From JAFDCJ01 sp049669725 (GTDB lineage: Bacteria > Desulfobacterota > Desulfobacteria > Desulfobacterales > JAFDCJ01), in NCBI GenBank assembly GCA_049669725.1, contig JBATKU010000640.1, forward strand, positions 1-21,080: a stretch of 21,080 bases of DNA, read 5' to 3'. Below, one piece after another: positions 14,683 through 21,080 of the stretch. The stretch's first letter is position 1. Each line of letters opens with the position of its first letter. Made by a program: the position numbers and the translations under genes. Under the pieces are notes generated by a model. It searched no databases. It had not been told where the DNA came from and saw only the letters and a list, made by a program, of their open reading frames with translations.

Positions 14683-17337
14683 CTAACCCTCAACTTCTTT
14701 TATCTTGTCCAGATTCGCCTGAATTTTCTGTTGTTTTTCAAGCAAAGCGTCTTGCTTCTGCCTTACTTTGTCAATTACATCCGCCGGAGCTTTGCTTAAA
14801 AATTTCTCATTCCCCAATTTTTTTACCACGATTGTCAACTCGGCGGCCAATTTTTGGATTTCTTTTTCCAGGCGATTGGCTTCTTTGGCAAAATCGATGA
14901 TACCCTCCAGGGAAACAAAAATCGAGGCGCTCTTGACCACCGCTGTGGCCGATGATTTGGGTTTCTGCCCGATATTCTCAATTGCCAGCGAGTTGAGCCG
15001 CGCCAGGTTGATGATCAGGTCCTGGTGGTCCGCGATAATCTGCCTGGTTTGATTATCTTCGGATTGGACCTGTACTTGCAGCGCTAGAGACGGTGCAATG
15101 TTCATCTCACCGCGCACATTCCTGATTCCGGTAATCACTTCCATCAAAAGGGCCATTTCGGTCTCTGCTTTTTGGCTCTGGAAGTTCTCAGGGGCATCCG
15201 CCGGATGCGCGGCTACCATGATCGAGCCTTCGGTACCGGGCATATGATGCCAGATTTCTTCGGTCACAAAGGGGATGAAGGGGTGCAGAAGCACGAGGGT
15301 GTCACGCAATACCCGCCAGAGCACGGCGCGGGTTGCCTCTGATGTTTGTTGTCCTTCTTTATCGTAAAGGGCCGGTTTGATGGATTCCAGGTACCAGTCA
15401 CAAAATTCATGCCACACAAAGCTGTAGATCGCTCCGGCGGCTTCATTGAAGCGATAGCTGTCCAGGGCCGCTGTGACATCGGCGGTGGCCTTCTGCAGAC
15501 GGGATAAAATCCAATTGTCCGGCAGGCAGAGGTTTTGAAGATCGATCTCATTGTACCCGCGATCCAGATGCATCAAGGCGAAACGGGCGGCATTCCAGAG
15601 TTTGTTGATGAAATGCCGGTAGCCGTCCACCCGTTTTTCAGACATTTTGATATCCCGCCCCTGGGCGGCAAAAGCAGCCAGCGTAAAGCGGAAAGCATCC
15701 GTACCATAGCGCTCGATGACACTCAAGGGATCGATCACGTTGCCCTTTGATTTACTCATCTTCTTGCCGGCTTCATCCCGCACCAGGGCATGCACGTAAA
15801 CCTCTTTAAACGGGACTTCCTTCATGAAATGGATGCCCATCATCATCATGCGAGCTACCCAGAAAAACAGGATGTCGAATCCGGTAACCAGCACCGATGT
15901 AGGATAAAAGGTTTTCAGCAGCGGCGTTTCTTCCGGCCAGCCCATGGTCGAAAACGGCCATAATGCTGAACTGAACCAGGTGTCCAGCACGTCGGTTTCC
16001 TGCACCAGATTTTTACTGTCGCATGCCTGGCAAGCCTGTGGGGCTTCCATGGCCACCATGATTTCGCTGCAGTCACTGCAGGTCCAGGCCGGAATCTGGT
16101 GACCCCACCATATCTGGCGTGATACACACCAGTCCCGGATGTTATTCATCCAGTCATAATAGGTATGGGTCCACATCTCCGGTATGATTCTGGTCTCACC
16201 TGTCTCAACCGCAGCGATCGCTTTTTCCGCCAGGGGTTTAACGCGCACAAACCATTGCTTGGAAAGGTTGGGTTCAACAACTGTCTTGCACCGGTAGCAA
16301 TGGCCGACGCTATGCCGATAGGGTTCAATTTTTACAAGCAGTCCTTGCTGCTCGAGGTCTTTTACCACTGCCGTGCGGCATTCAAATCGATCCAGCCCCT
16401 CATATGAGCCGGCTTCAGCGGTCATATCGCCGTTGTCGCTGATAACTTTTACGCTGGCAAGGTTGTGGCGGGCACCGATTTCAAAGTCGTTGGGATCATG
16501 GGCCGGGGTAATTTTCAGTCCCCCGGTGCCGAATGCCATGTCGACATAGCTGTCTTTAATGATGGGAATTTCCCGATTCATCAGAGGCAGGATGACCGTA
16601 TCGGCTTTAAGGTTTTGGTAACGCTCATCCTCGGGGTGAACCGCCACCGCGGTATCACCTAACATGGTTTCCGGTCGGGTCGTCGCCACCACGATGCCGT
16701 CGGACCCCCCCCGGTAAGGATAACGGATATGATACAGGTGCCCGTCATGATCTTCATGTTCAACTTCGAGATCCGCCAGTGCCGTATGACACCGGTGACA
16801 CCAGTTGATGATATAATTTCCGCGATAGATAAGGCCTTCATCGTAAAGCTGGACAAACACCTTGCGAACAGCCAGGGACAGGCCCTCATCCATGGTGAAG
16901 CGTTCCCGCTTCCAGTCACACGAAGCCCCCAGGCGCTTTAACTGATTGATGATGGCACTGCCGTATTTTTCCCGCCATTGCCATACGGCTTCAATAAATT
17001 TTTTCCGGCCCAGTTGATGACGATCGGTGCCGTCTTGGGCCAACTTTTTTTCAACAACGTTTTGGGTTGCAATTCCGGCATGGTCCGTACCCGGCATCCA
17101 CAGGACGTTATCGCCTCTCAGCCGCCGGTAGCGGCATAAAATGTCCTGCATCGTGTTATTCAATGCATGTCCCATGTGCAGGACACCGGTAACATTCGGC
17201 GGCGGAATAACAATGGAATAGCTTGCCTGAGGGCTTTGGTCTTGGGCGGCAAACAGGTGTTCTTTTTCCCAGTACGCATACCAGCGCTTTTCGACCTCGT
17301 GCGGTTCATAACCTTTGTCAAATTGCTTGTTACGCAT
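14683..17337 (-). CDS. valS: Valyl-tRNA synthetase
   Basis: 884 residues, a full-length class I enzyme that charges tRNA-Val in the cytoplasm. HIGH-type motif HMGH (54-57) after PPPNVTGVL; KMSKS (526-530); the CP1 editing domain with TTRPETMLGD and KITPAHDPNDFE; a zinc-like CxxC...CxxC at C420/C423 and C436/C439; WFSSALWPFSTMGWP; and the C-terminal coiled-coil arm (about 820-884) typical of ValRS. AAGGAG lies 11 nt before the ATG. A terminator-like hairpin lies about 110 nt upstream, so it either ends the preceding gene or attenuates valS. It converges on the REC-GGDEF gene. Confidence 0.98.
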   Translation of the reverse strand: MRNKQFDKGYEPHEVEKRWYAYWEKEHLFAAQDQSPQASYSIVIPPPNVTGVLHMGHALNNTMQDILCRYRRLRGDNVLWMPGTDHAGIATQNVVEKKLAQDGTDRHQLGRKKFIEAVWQWREKYGSAIINQLKRLGASCDWKRERFTMDEGLSLAVRKVFVQLYDEGLIYRGNYIINWCHRCHTALADLEVEHEDHDGHLYHIRYPYRGGSDGIVVATTRPETMLGDTAVAVHPEDERYQNLKADTVILPLMNREIPIIKDSYVDMAFGTGGLKITPAHDPNDFEIGARHNLASVKVISDNGDMTAEAGSYEGLDRFECRTAVVKDLEQQGLLVKIEPYRHSVGHCYRCKTVVEPNLSKQWFVRVKPLAEKAIAAVETGETRIIPEMWTHTYYDWMNNIRDWCVSRQIWWGHQIPAWTCSDCSEIMVAMEAPQACQACDSKNLVQETDVLDTWFSSALWPFSTMGWPEETPLLKTFYPTSVLVTGFDILFFWVARMMMMGIHFMKEVPFKEVYVHALVRDEAGKKMSKSKGNVIDPLSVIERYGTDAFRFTLAAFAAQGRDIKMSEKRVDGYRHFINKLWNAARFALMHLDRGYNEIDLQNLCLPDNWILSRLQKATADVTAALDSYRFNEAAGAIYSFVWHEFCDWYLESIKPALYDKEGQQTSEATRAVLWRVLRDTLVLLHPFIPFVTEEIWHHMPGTEGSIMVAAHPADAPENFQSQKAETEMALLMEVITGIRNVRGEMNIAPSLALQVQVQSEDNQTRQIIADHQDLIINLARLNSLAIENIGQKPKSSATAVVKSASIFVSLEGIIDFAKEANRLEKEIQKLAAELTIVVKKLGNEKFLSKAPADVIDKVRQKQDALLEKQQKIQANLDKIKEVEG

Positions 17338-17703
17338 TTACCTAACGCTCCTTCGTCCCCTTTTTTATCTTAATCTGTGGTTCTTTATGCTCTTTTTGGG
17401 CGAGTTCCCTATCTCAGCTACGACTCATCTTTTTTTATCGCCGGCCCAAAATAAAAAAGGGGATTATAAACAAATCCCCAGAATATTACCAGTGCTATTT
17501 AGGATTTAAACCAATATTTCAAAACCAATGAAAAATTGCCGCTTTTCAACGATCACTTCAAGAAGTGGCTTCAAAACTCCAGATCACGCACAAAGACAAG
17601 GCGCGAGTTGATGAAAAAGCGCAGCATACACGGTAGTATGTGAGCATTTCGAAGAAATTCGCAACGCAGTATTAGGGCGTTAGATGGGGTTTTAAAACCA
17701 CTT
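17338..17703. other. Spacer between the acidic-protein gene and valS
   Basis: 366 nt. In leftward order it holds palindromic element 2 (17706-17560), a short AT-rich stretch, a hairpin terminator (17479-17447) and the valS leader. I found no convincing promoter or T-box. Confidence 0.6.
17447..17479 (-). terminator. Rho-independent terminator upstream of valS
   Basis: On the minus strand GGGGATT, loop TGTTTAT, AATCCCC gives a 7-bp stem followed by TTTTTTATTTT. It could terminate the acidic-protein transcript or act as an attenuator, if a promoter lies between 17480 and 17560. Confidence 0.75.
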
Positions 17704-17706
17704 CTA
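17560..17706. repeat. Palindromic element, copy 2, MITE/REP-like
   Basis: 147 bp with the same architecture as 11337-11485. The left end is AAGAAGTGGCTTCAAAACTC; the right end, reverse-complemented, is TAGAAGTGGTTTTAAAACCC. The centre holds CATAC-ACGGTA-GTATG, then GTGAGCATTT and TCGCAACGCAG. Its right end supplies the TAG stop (17706-17704) of the acidic-protein gene. Confidence 0.75.
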
Positions 17707-19404
17707 TTCATCGTCCCCGAGGCCGGTATTACCAAGCAGGGCCCCTTTCAGCCGGCCAATTTCTTTTGAAACCGCTTTTTCAATTACCTCATAAATGATG
17801 TTTTCAATCTTCCCGCCGAATTTATCTTCGATGATGCGTTCGAGAATCGAATCGATTTGATCGGGGGTTACCGGCAAAGATCCGGGTGCATCTTCAACCG
17901 TCGACCGAACATCTGCCACAGTTTCATTCTCAGGGGGCGGCTCTCCCTGAAGCGAAGCAACTTCAGGCTCTGTGGTTGAATCTTCAGATAAAAATGGGTC
18001 CAGCCGATCGATCTGATCCGATGTCTCGCTGGAACCAAACCTAAAGTCAAATTCCTCGTTTTCGTCGTCAGGTGTTGCGGTTGCCATTGCCATATCGGTG
18101 CTGAGTGCCGGTGTTTCTTGGGCGGGTTCAATTTCATCGTTTTCAGATACAGGCTCATCTTCCAAGGTTTCGCTGAAGAAGTTATCAATCTCATCATCGT
18201 TGATCTGATCATCGGAGTGGCTGAATTCTGCGACTTCTTCACCATCGGCCGGATCCTCTTCTTCCACTTCAATCAGTTCCAGGAAATCGTCTTCATCGGG
18301 ATCTGATGCATCCAAAATACCGGTGTCCCCAAATTGTTTTTCATCTTCCTCGGGAAAATGCTCATCAAATTCAGTGATTTCAATTATGTCGTCCTCTTCT
18401 TCGACCGCGCGGTCATCTAAAGCCTCAAGGGGTAGCATTTCATCTTCGGGCTCAAGATCGTTGAGATCATCGATGCCGGGAGAACCTTCGCCGTCTTCAA
18501 ATTTCAGGTCCATATCATCGTCAATATCCGGCAGAGAATCTTCTTCTGCCAGTTCCCGGATTTCTTCCAAAGTTGTAGCGGCCAGATCCTTTTCCGCTGC
18601 CTGTTTATCGTCTTCAGCCATGATATCGCTGTCTTCGGTGAATTCCAACTCCAGTTCGTCAGTCAAGTCGGGCGGGTCGTCACTTTCTCCAAATTGTAGG
18701 GTTTCTTCATCATCAAACGCCATAAGGTCGAGCCCCTTTTGCGGATCGTCATTCATGGCAATGATTTCATCGTCTTCATCGGAGCTAAGGTCGAGGCTGG
18801 CCACCGGATCAAAGATGATATCTTCATCCACGCTTTCATCAGGATCTTCATCAGCCATGGTGATGGTCTCCAACTCCTCCATCGTCTCCATGCCATTGGG
18901 ATCAAAAAAATCATATTCGTCTTCTTCATCTTCGTATTCAAGCGTGATTTCTTCTTCGCTGTCAAAAATCTCCTCGTCTCTTCCCGTTACCGGTTCATAA
19001 TGGTTGGATACAGCAACAGGATCTTCATCCTCCTCATCCAATATGATAACATTGTTATCTTCTTCGGAATCGATGTCGGATTCATCGGTCAGCCGGATCC
19101 GATCTTCTTGGAGATCATCATCATCATCATCATCGCTCAATGACGCCACAATTGCCGAGGCAATATTGTCGTCTTCTCCCAGGGTGCTCTCATCATCCGC
19201 AACCTCTTCTTCCAGGTCGATGATATCATCCTTTTTTACCGCAATGTCAGAGGGTTTTTGAGGAACAGCTTTACCGGTGCCCTGTAAATCAATAATTTCG
19301 TCTTCGCTGTTGGGTTCTGTGGTCACCTCATCGGTGAGTTCGATGATATCGTCATCATAATCGACCGGGCTAATTTTCTGATGGGGATCTTTTTTATCGG
19401 GCAT
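17704..19404 (-). CDS. Highly acidic low-complexity protein with helical C-terminus
   Basis: 566 residues from ATG at 19404 (MPDKKDP). Upstream tandem GTG codons at 19413 and 19410 are alternative starts. Residues 1-505 are dominated by Asp and Glu, contain no Cys or Trp, and carry recurring short blocks: DDDIIELTDEV (17-27), EDEIIDL (34-40), KDDIIDLEEEV (58-68), EDDIIEITEF (337-346), EDDFLELIEV (371-380). A run of seven Asp (91-97) is coded by a GAT repeat. Residues 512-555 form a predicted amphipathic helical tail (PDQIDSILERIIEDKF, then IIYEVIEKAVSKEIGRLK). The tail resembles ones at the C-termini of several deltaproteobacterial regulatory proteins and, in architecture only, PopZ. I do not recognise a named family. 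There is no signal peptide or membrane segment. The function is unknown; a disordered scaffold is a guess. Confidence 0.85.
   Translation of the reverse strand: MPDKKDPHQKISPVDYDDDIIELTDEVTTEPNSEDEIIDLQGTGKAVPQKPSDIAVKKDDIIDLEEEVADDESTLGEDDNIASAIVASLSDDDDDDDLQEDRIRLTDESDIDSEEDNNVIILDEEDEDPVAVSNHYEPVTGRDEEIFDSEEEITLEYEDEEDEYDFFDPNGMETMEELETITMADEDPDESVDEDIIFDPVASLDLSSDEDDEIIAMNDDPQKGLDLMAFDDEETLQFGESDDPPDLTDELELEFTEDSDIMAEDDKQAAEKDLAATTLEEIRELAEEDSLPDIDDDMDLKFEDGEGSPGIDDLNDLEPEDEMLPLEALDDRAVEEEDDIIEITEFDEHFPEEDEKQFGDTGILDASDPDEDDFLELIEVEEEDPADGEEVAEFSHSDDQINDDEIDNFFSETLEDEPVSENDEIEPAQETPALSTDMAMATATPDDENEEFDFRFGSSETSDQIDRLDPFLSEDSTTEPEVASLQGEPPPENETVADVRSTVEDAPGSLPVTPDQIDSILERIIEDKFGGKIENIIYEVIEKAVSKEIGRLKGALLGNTGLGDDE
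19114..19134 (-). repeat. Trinucleotide repeat (GAT)7 inside the acidic-protein gene
   Basis: Seven consecutive GAT codons (ATC on the plus strand) encode the poly-Asp run. Length change would alter the number of Asp without a frameshift. Confidence 0.8.
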
Positions 19405-19721
19405 GTTCACCACCGTGGGATAAAAGGGATGCTTTTGGGAATGCCGAAATAATTTTCAAATTATTATTATCTTTAGAAAAATTATCATATGGCACCCGTA
19501 GTGTCAAGGAGTTTGAAGTCGGTCTGCAACGAGCTGCTTCCTGACTAATTCAGGCTTTGAGCGGAATGAAAGCGGTCGTTTCGAATTTGGACCCACCATA
19601 GACCTGTGGTAATGTGGGGCGTCAAGAATTGCGTCAGCCGGAATTTCAAGACGGTATTAGTCGATTTGAATCTTTTAAAAAAACATTTGCAGGATTTTAT
19701 ATATCGGTTATAAAAAAGCTT
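19405..19721. other. Divergent spacer between the acidic-protein gene and rsmE
   Basis: 317 nt. It has a strong leftward promoter (19479-19507). A frame open from GTG at 19614 joins rsmE but lacks family similarity, so it is treated as untranslated. No clear rightward promoter was identified. Confidence 0.55.
19479..19507 (-). promoter_or_regulatory. Promoter of the acidic-protein gene
   Basis: The minus strand reads TTGACA (19507-19502), 17 nt, TAATTT (19484-19479), followed by an A+T-rich start region. The leader to ATG at 19404 would be about 70 nt. Confidence 0.65.
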
Positions 19722-20462
19722 ATGCGCTATTTTTTCGTTGAGCCCTCTTTAGTGACGGGTCCGGTGGTGTCGGTCACCGGAACGGAGGCCCATCATATAA
19801 AAAACGTGCTGCGCCTGAAACCGGGTGACGGCCTAAAGCTGTTTGACGGCACCGGTTTTGAATATGAGGCGGCTATTGTCAGTGTGTCTGCCAAAGACGT
19901 AACAGTTAAGATCCAGCGCAAGCTCACGGCGGCCGTCCAGCCCGGCGTCCGGATCATTGTGGCCCAGGCCTTTTTAAAAGAAAAAAAGATGGACGATCTG
20001 GTGCGCAAGCTCTGTGAGTTGGGCGTGGCCCAATGGATTCCTTTTTTTTCGCAGCGCTCCATCCCGAGACCCGACACCAAACGAATGGCAGTCCGTTCCC
20101 GGAGGTGGCAGCGAATCGCCACCGAGGCTGTCAAGCAGTGCCGGCGAATCGATACGCCCAGGATCAGAGAGGCGCTTTCCTTTGATGAGATCCTGGATTT
20201 CAGCAGCAGTTGTGAGTTGAAACTCGTTTTCTGGGAAAATGAATCCAGCCGGCTTAACGCAGACCTTGCCTCTGAGGAAAATCGCCCCCAAAAAATCATG
20301 GTGATGCTGGGACCCGAAGGCGGGTTCGCCGATCAGGAGATAAATATGGTCCGGAATTGCGGGTTTATATCCGCTGGATTGGGCCCGCGGATTTTAAGGG
20401 CCGAAACCGCGACCATCGCCGCCGTTACCCTGGTTCAATACCTCTTTGGTGATATGGGGTAA
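19722..20462 (+). CDS. rsmE: 16S rRNA (uracil-1498-N3) methyltransferase
   Basis: 246 residues from ATG at 19722, where the family-typical start MRYFFVEP lies; 36 codons of upstream open frame from a GTG look non-homologous. The PUA-like N-terminal part has TEAHHIKNVLRLKPGD. The SPOUT domain has KKMDDLVRKLCELGV, GPEGGF (197-202) and LGPRILRAETA (220-230), which form the knot and bind S-adenosylmethionine. RsmE makes m3U1498 in the decoding region of 16S rRNA. prmA, its frequent neighbour, is not present here. The ribosome binding site is weak. It is followed by the tRNA-Phe gene after 69 nt. Confidence 0.95.
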   Translation: MRYFFVEPSLVTGPVVSVTGTEAHHIKNVLRLKPGDGLKLFDGTGFEYEAAIVSVSAKDVTVKIQRKLTAAVQPGVRIIVAQAFLKEKKMDDLVRKLCELGVAQWIPFFSQRSIPRPDTKRMAVRSRRWQRIATEAVKQCRRIDTPRIREALSFDEILDFSSSCELKLVFWENESSRLNADLASEENRPQKIMVMLGPEGGFADQEINMVRNCGFISAGLGPRILRAETATIAAVTLVQYLFGDMG

Positions 20463-20469
20463 AAAAATC

Positions 20470-20498
20470 TTGACAAAGGTTAGGGGTTGGAATAGTAA
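20470..20498 (+). promoter_or_regulatory. Candidate tRNA-Phe promoter
   Basis: TTGACA (20470-20475), 17 nt, TAGTAA (20493-20498). The -35 is perfect and the -10 poor. It lies immediately after the rsmE stop and about 27-30 nt upstream of the tRNA from the predicted start. Confidence 0.45.
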
Positions 20499-20531
20499 GT
20501 GTGATTCTAAAACAAAGACCAGTTGTCACCC

Positions 20532-20607
20532 GCCGAGGTAGCTCAGTCGGTAGAGCAGGGGACTGAAAATCCCCGTGTCGGCAGTTCGATTCTGTCCCTC
20601 GGCACCA
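20532..20607 (+). tRNA. tRNA-Phe (anticodon GAA)
   Basis: 76 nt including encoded CCA. The acceptor stem GCCGAGG/CCTCGGC is perfect. The D-arm is GCTC...GAGC. The anticodon stem GGGGA/TCCCC holds loop CTGAAAA with anticodon GAA. The T-arm carries the TTCGATT loop. Confidence 0.97.
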
Positions 20608-20625
20608 GTAAATGTTCAATTAGTT

Positions 20626-20661
20626 AAGGGGGTTAGTCAGTGCAGTGACTAACCCCTTTTT
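20626..20661 (+). terminator. Rho-independent terminator after tRNA-Phe
   Basis: GGGGTTAGTCA (20629-20639), a 6-nt loop, TGACTAACCCC (20646-20656), then TTTTT. The 11-bp perfect stem can be extended by G-U and A-U pairs. It ends 7 nt before the integrase stop codon on the opposite strand. Confidence 0.9.
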
Positions 20662-20667
20662 CTTTGG

Positions 20668-21080
20668 TCAGGCGCCAGTGTGGGGAAAGTGTGGGGATTT
20701 CTGTCGGGCTTGTTCAAACACGCGCATTGCATCTCGCTCCGAGTCACCCATACTGTGCAGGTAGATCTCGGTTGTCCGGCGGTTTTCATGGCCCAGGATT
20801 CGCTGGATGGCACCCAGCGGTACCCCGTTGCCATCCATGATGGACGCGCCGGAATGCCGGATCGGGTGAAACCGGAAATAGCGGACACCAGCTTTTTTGC
20901 AGAGCCTTTTCATCAGCTTTTTCCGGTCACAATAAGGCCCTTCCACGAATCGACCGTGTTTCCGGCTCCAGTACCGGTGCCAAAAAACCCATGGCGTGTC
21001 CGGATTGCGGTTTTCGTATCGCCGCATTAGAATTTCCCGCAGTTTTTGGGTCATTGGTACCCGCCTGGGCGTCAGATGCC
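20668..21080 (-). CDS. Tyrosine recombinase (phage-type integrase), C-terminal part
   Basis: The stop is at 20670-20668; the frame stays open to the right edge (137 codons visible), so the N-terminus is outside. It enters as LTPRRVPMTQKLREIL, the beta-hairpin stretch following the first catalytic Arg. It then has FHPIRHSGASIM (H-x-x-R box), LGHENRRTTEIY (His and nucleophilic Tyr) and a short tail. It belongs to the lambda-integrase superfamily catalysing site-specific recombination. An internal ATG at 21054 is not the true start, because homology continues upstream. Its 3' end faces the tRNA-Phe gene only 60 nt away, which suggests an element integrated at that tRNA. Confidence 0.92.
   Translation of the reverse strand, partial: HLTPRRVPMTQKLREILMRRYENRNPDTPWVFWHRYWSRKHGRFVEGPYCDRKKLMKRLCKKAGVRYFRFHPIRHSGASIMDGNGVPLGAIQRILGHENRRTTEIYLHSMGDSERDAMRVFEQARQKSPHFPHTGA

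Noticed and set aside
18323..19000. 225-residue Ser-rich plus-strand frame opposite the acidic-protein gene
   Set aside because: It is the complement of Asp/Glu-rich codons (GAT/GAA give ATC/TTC, read out of frame as Ser). It has no ribosome binding site or domain; the minus-strand gene has a promoter and a sensible start.
19614..19721. N-terminal extension of RsmE from GTG at 19614
   Set aside because: The 36 extra residues do not resemble RsmE, and the canonical MRYFFVEP start lies at 19722.
20425..20619. 64-residue minus-strand frame across the tRNA-Phe gene, with CRGTESNCRHGDFQSPALP
   Set aside because: This is the well-known spurious translation of the antisense of a tRNA-Phe gene, not a protein.
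1..21080. CRISPR array or other regularly spaced repeat-spacer array
   Set aside because: The repeats found are short-period degenerate tracts or palindromes; none has constant repeats separated by unique spacers.

Overview
The window looks like chromosomal DNA of a sulfate-reducer-type Desulfobacterota (former deltaproteobacterium, most likely Desulfobacterales). I infer this from a HesB/IscA-like gene with an in-frame UGA typical of selenocysteine (Sec) members of that family, an N-terminal B12-binding radical SAM protein, a stand-alone tandem SagB-type oxidoreductase, a YyaL/DUF255 thioredoxin protein, deltaproteobacterial-looking housekeeping genes, and spacers full of short degenerate repeats. 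No species-level marker is present.

Layout. 1-1328 (-): radical SAM protein running off the left edge. 1509-2639 (-): mutY with a C-terminal Nudix domain that keeps an almost complete Nudix box. 2744-4831 (-): YyaL/DUF255 protein. 4832-5248: AT-rich spacer bounded by an inverted repeat. 5249-6880 (-): tandem nitroreductase-fold SagB/ThcOx-like protein. 6997-7314 (-): HesB-like selenoprotein with UGA at codon 33, a SECIS-like hairpin after it, a strong promoter, a 39-nt dyad in its leader and a clear terminator. 7581-8617 (-): fmdB-like zinc ribbon gene coupled to a macrodomain gene. 8742-9928 (+): ndk and trmJ, overlapping by one base. 10087-11175 (-): leuB. 11483-13279 (-): lepA. 13624-14568 (+): REC-GGDEF diguanylate cyclase. 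14683-17337 (-): valS. 17704-19404 (-): very acidic, low-complexity protein with a short helical C-terminus. 19722-20462 (+): rsmE. 20532-20607 (+): tRNA-Phe(GAA), followed by the 3' part of a tyrosine recombinase gene (20668-21080, -) that leaves the window.

Most genes are housekeeping: translation (lepA, valS, rsmE, trmJ, tRNA-Phe), nucleotide and DNA maintenance (ndk, mutY), and leucine synthesis (leuB). They form short transcription units with divergent or convergent junctions, not one pathway. I see no defence island, CRISPR array, insertion sequence or biosynthetic cluster. The tRNA-Phe/integrase junction at the right edge may be the border of an integrated element whose body lies outside the window.

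The most unusual content is small or between genes. There are two diverged copies of a roughly 148-bp palindromic element, each ending exactly at the TAG stop codon of the upstream gene. Many spacers are built of different 7-11-nt degenerate repeats, some arranged as inverted pairs. The Sec-HesB leader carries a strong dyad. The acidic protein has recurring [D/E]-[D/E]-I-I-x-L blocks and an architecture reminiscent of scaffold-forming polar proteins; that functional idea is inference only.
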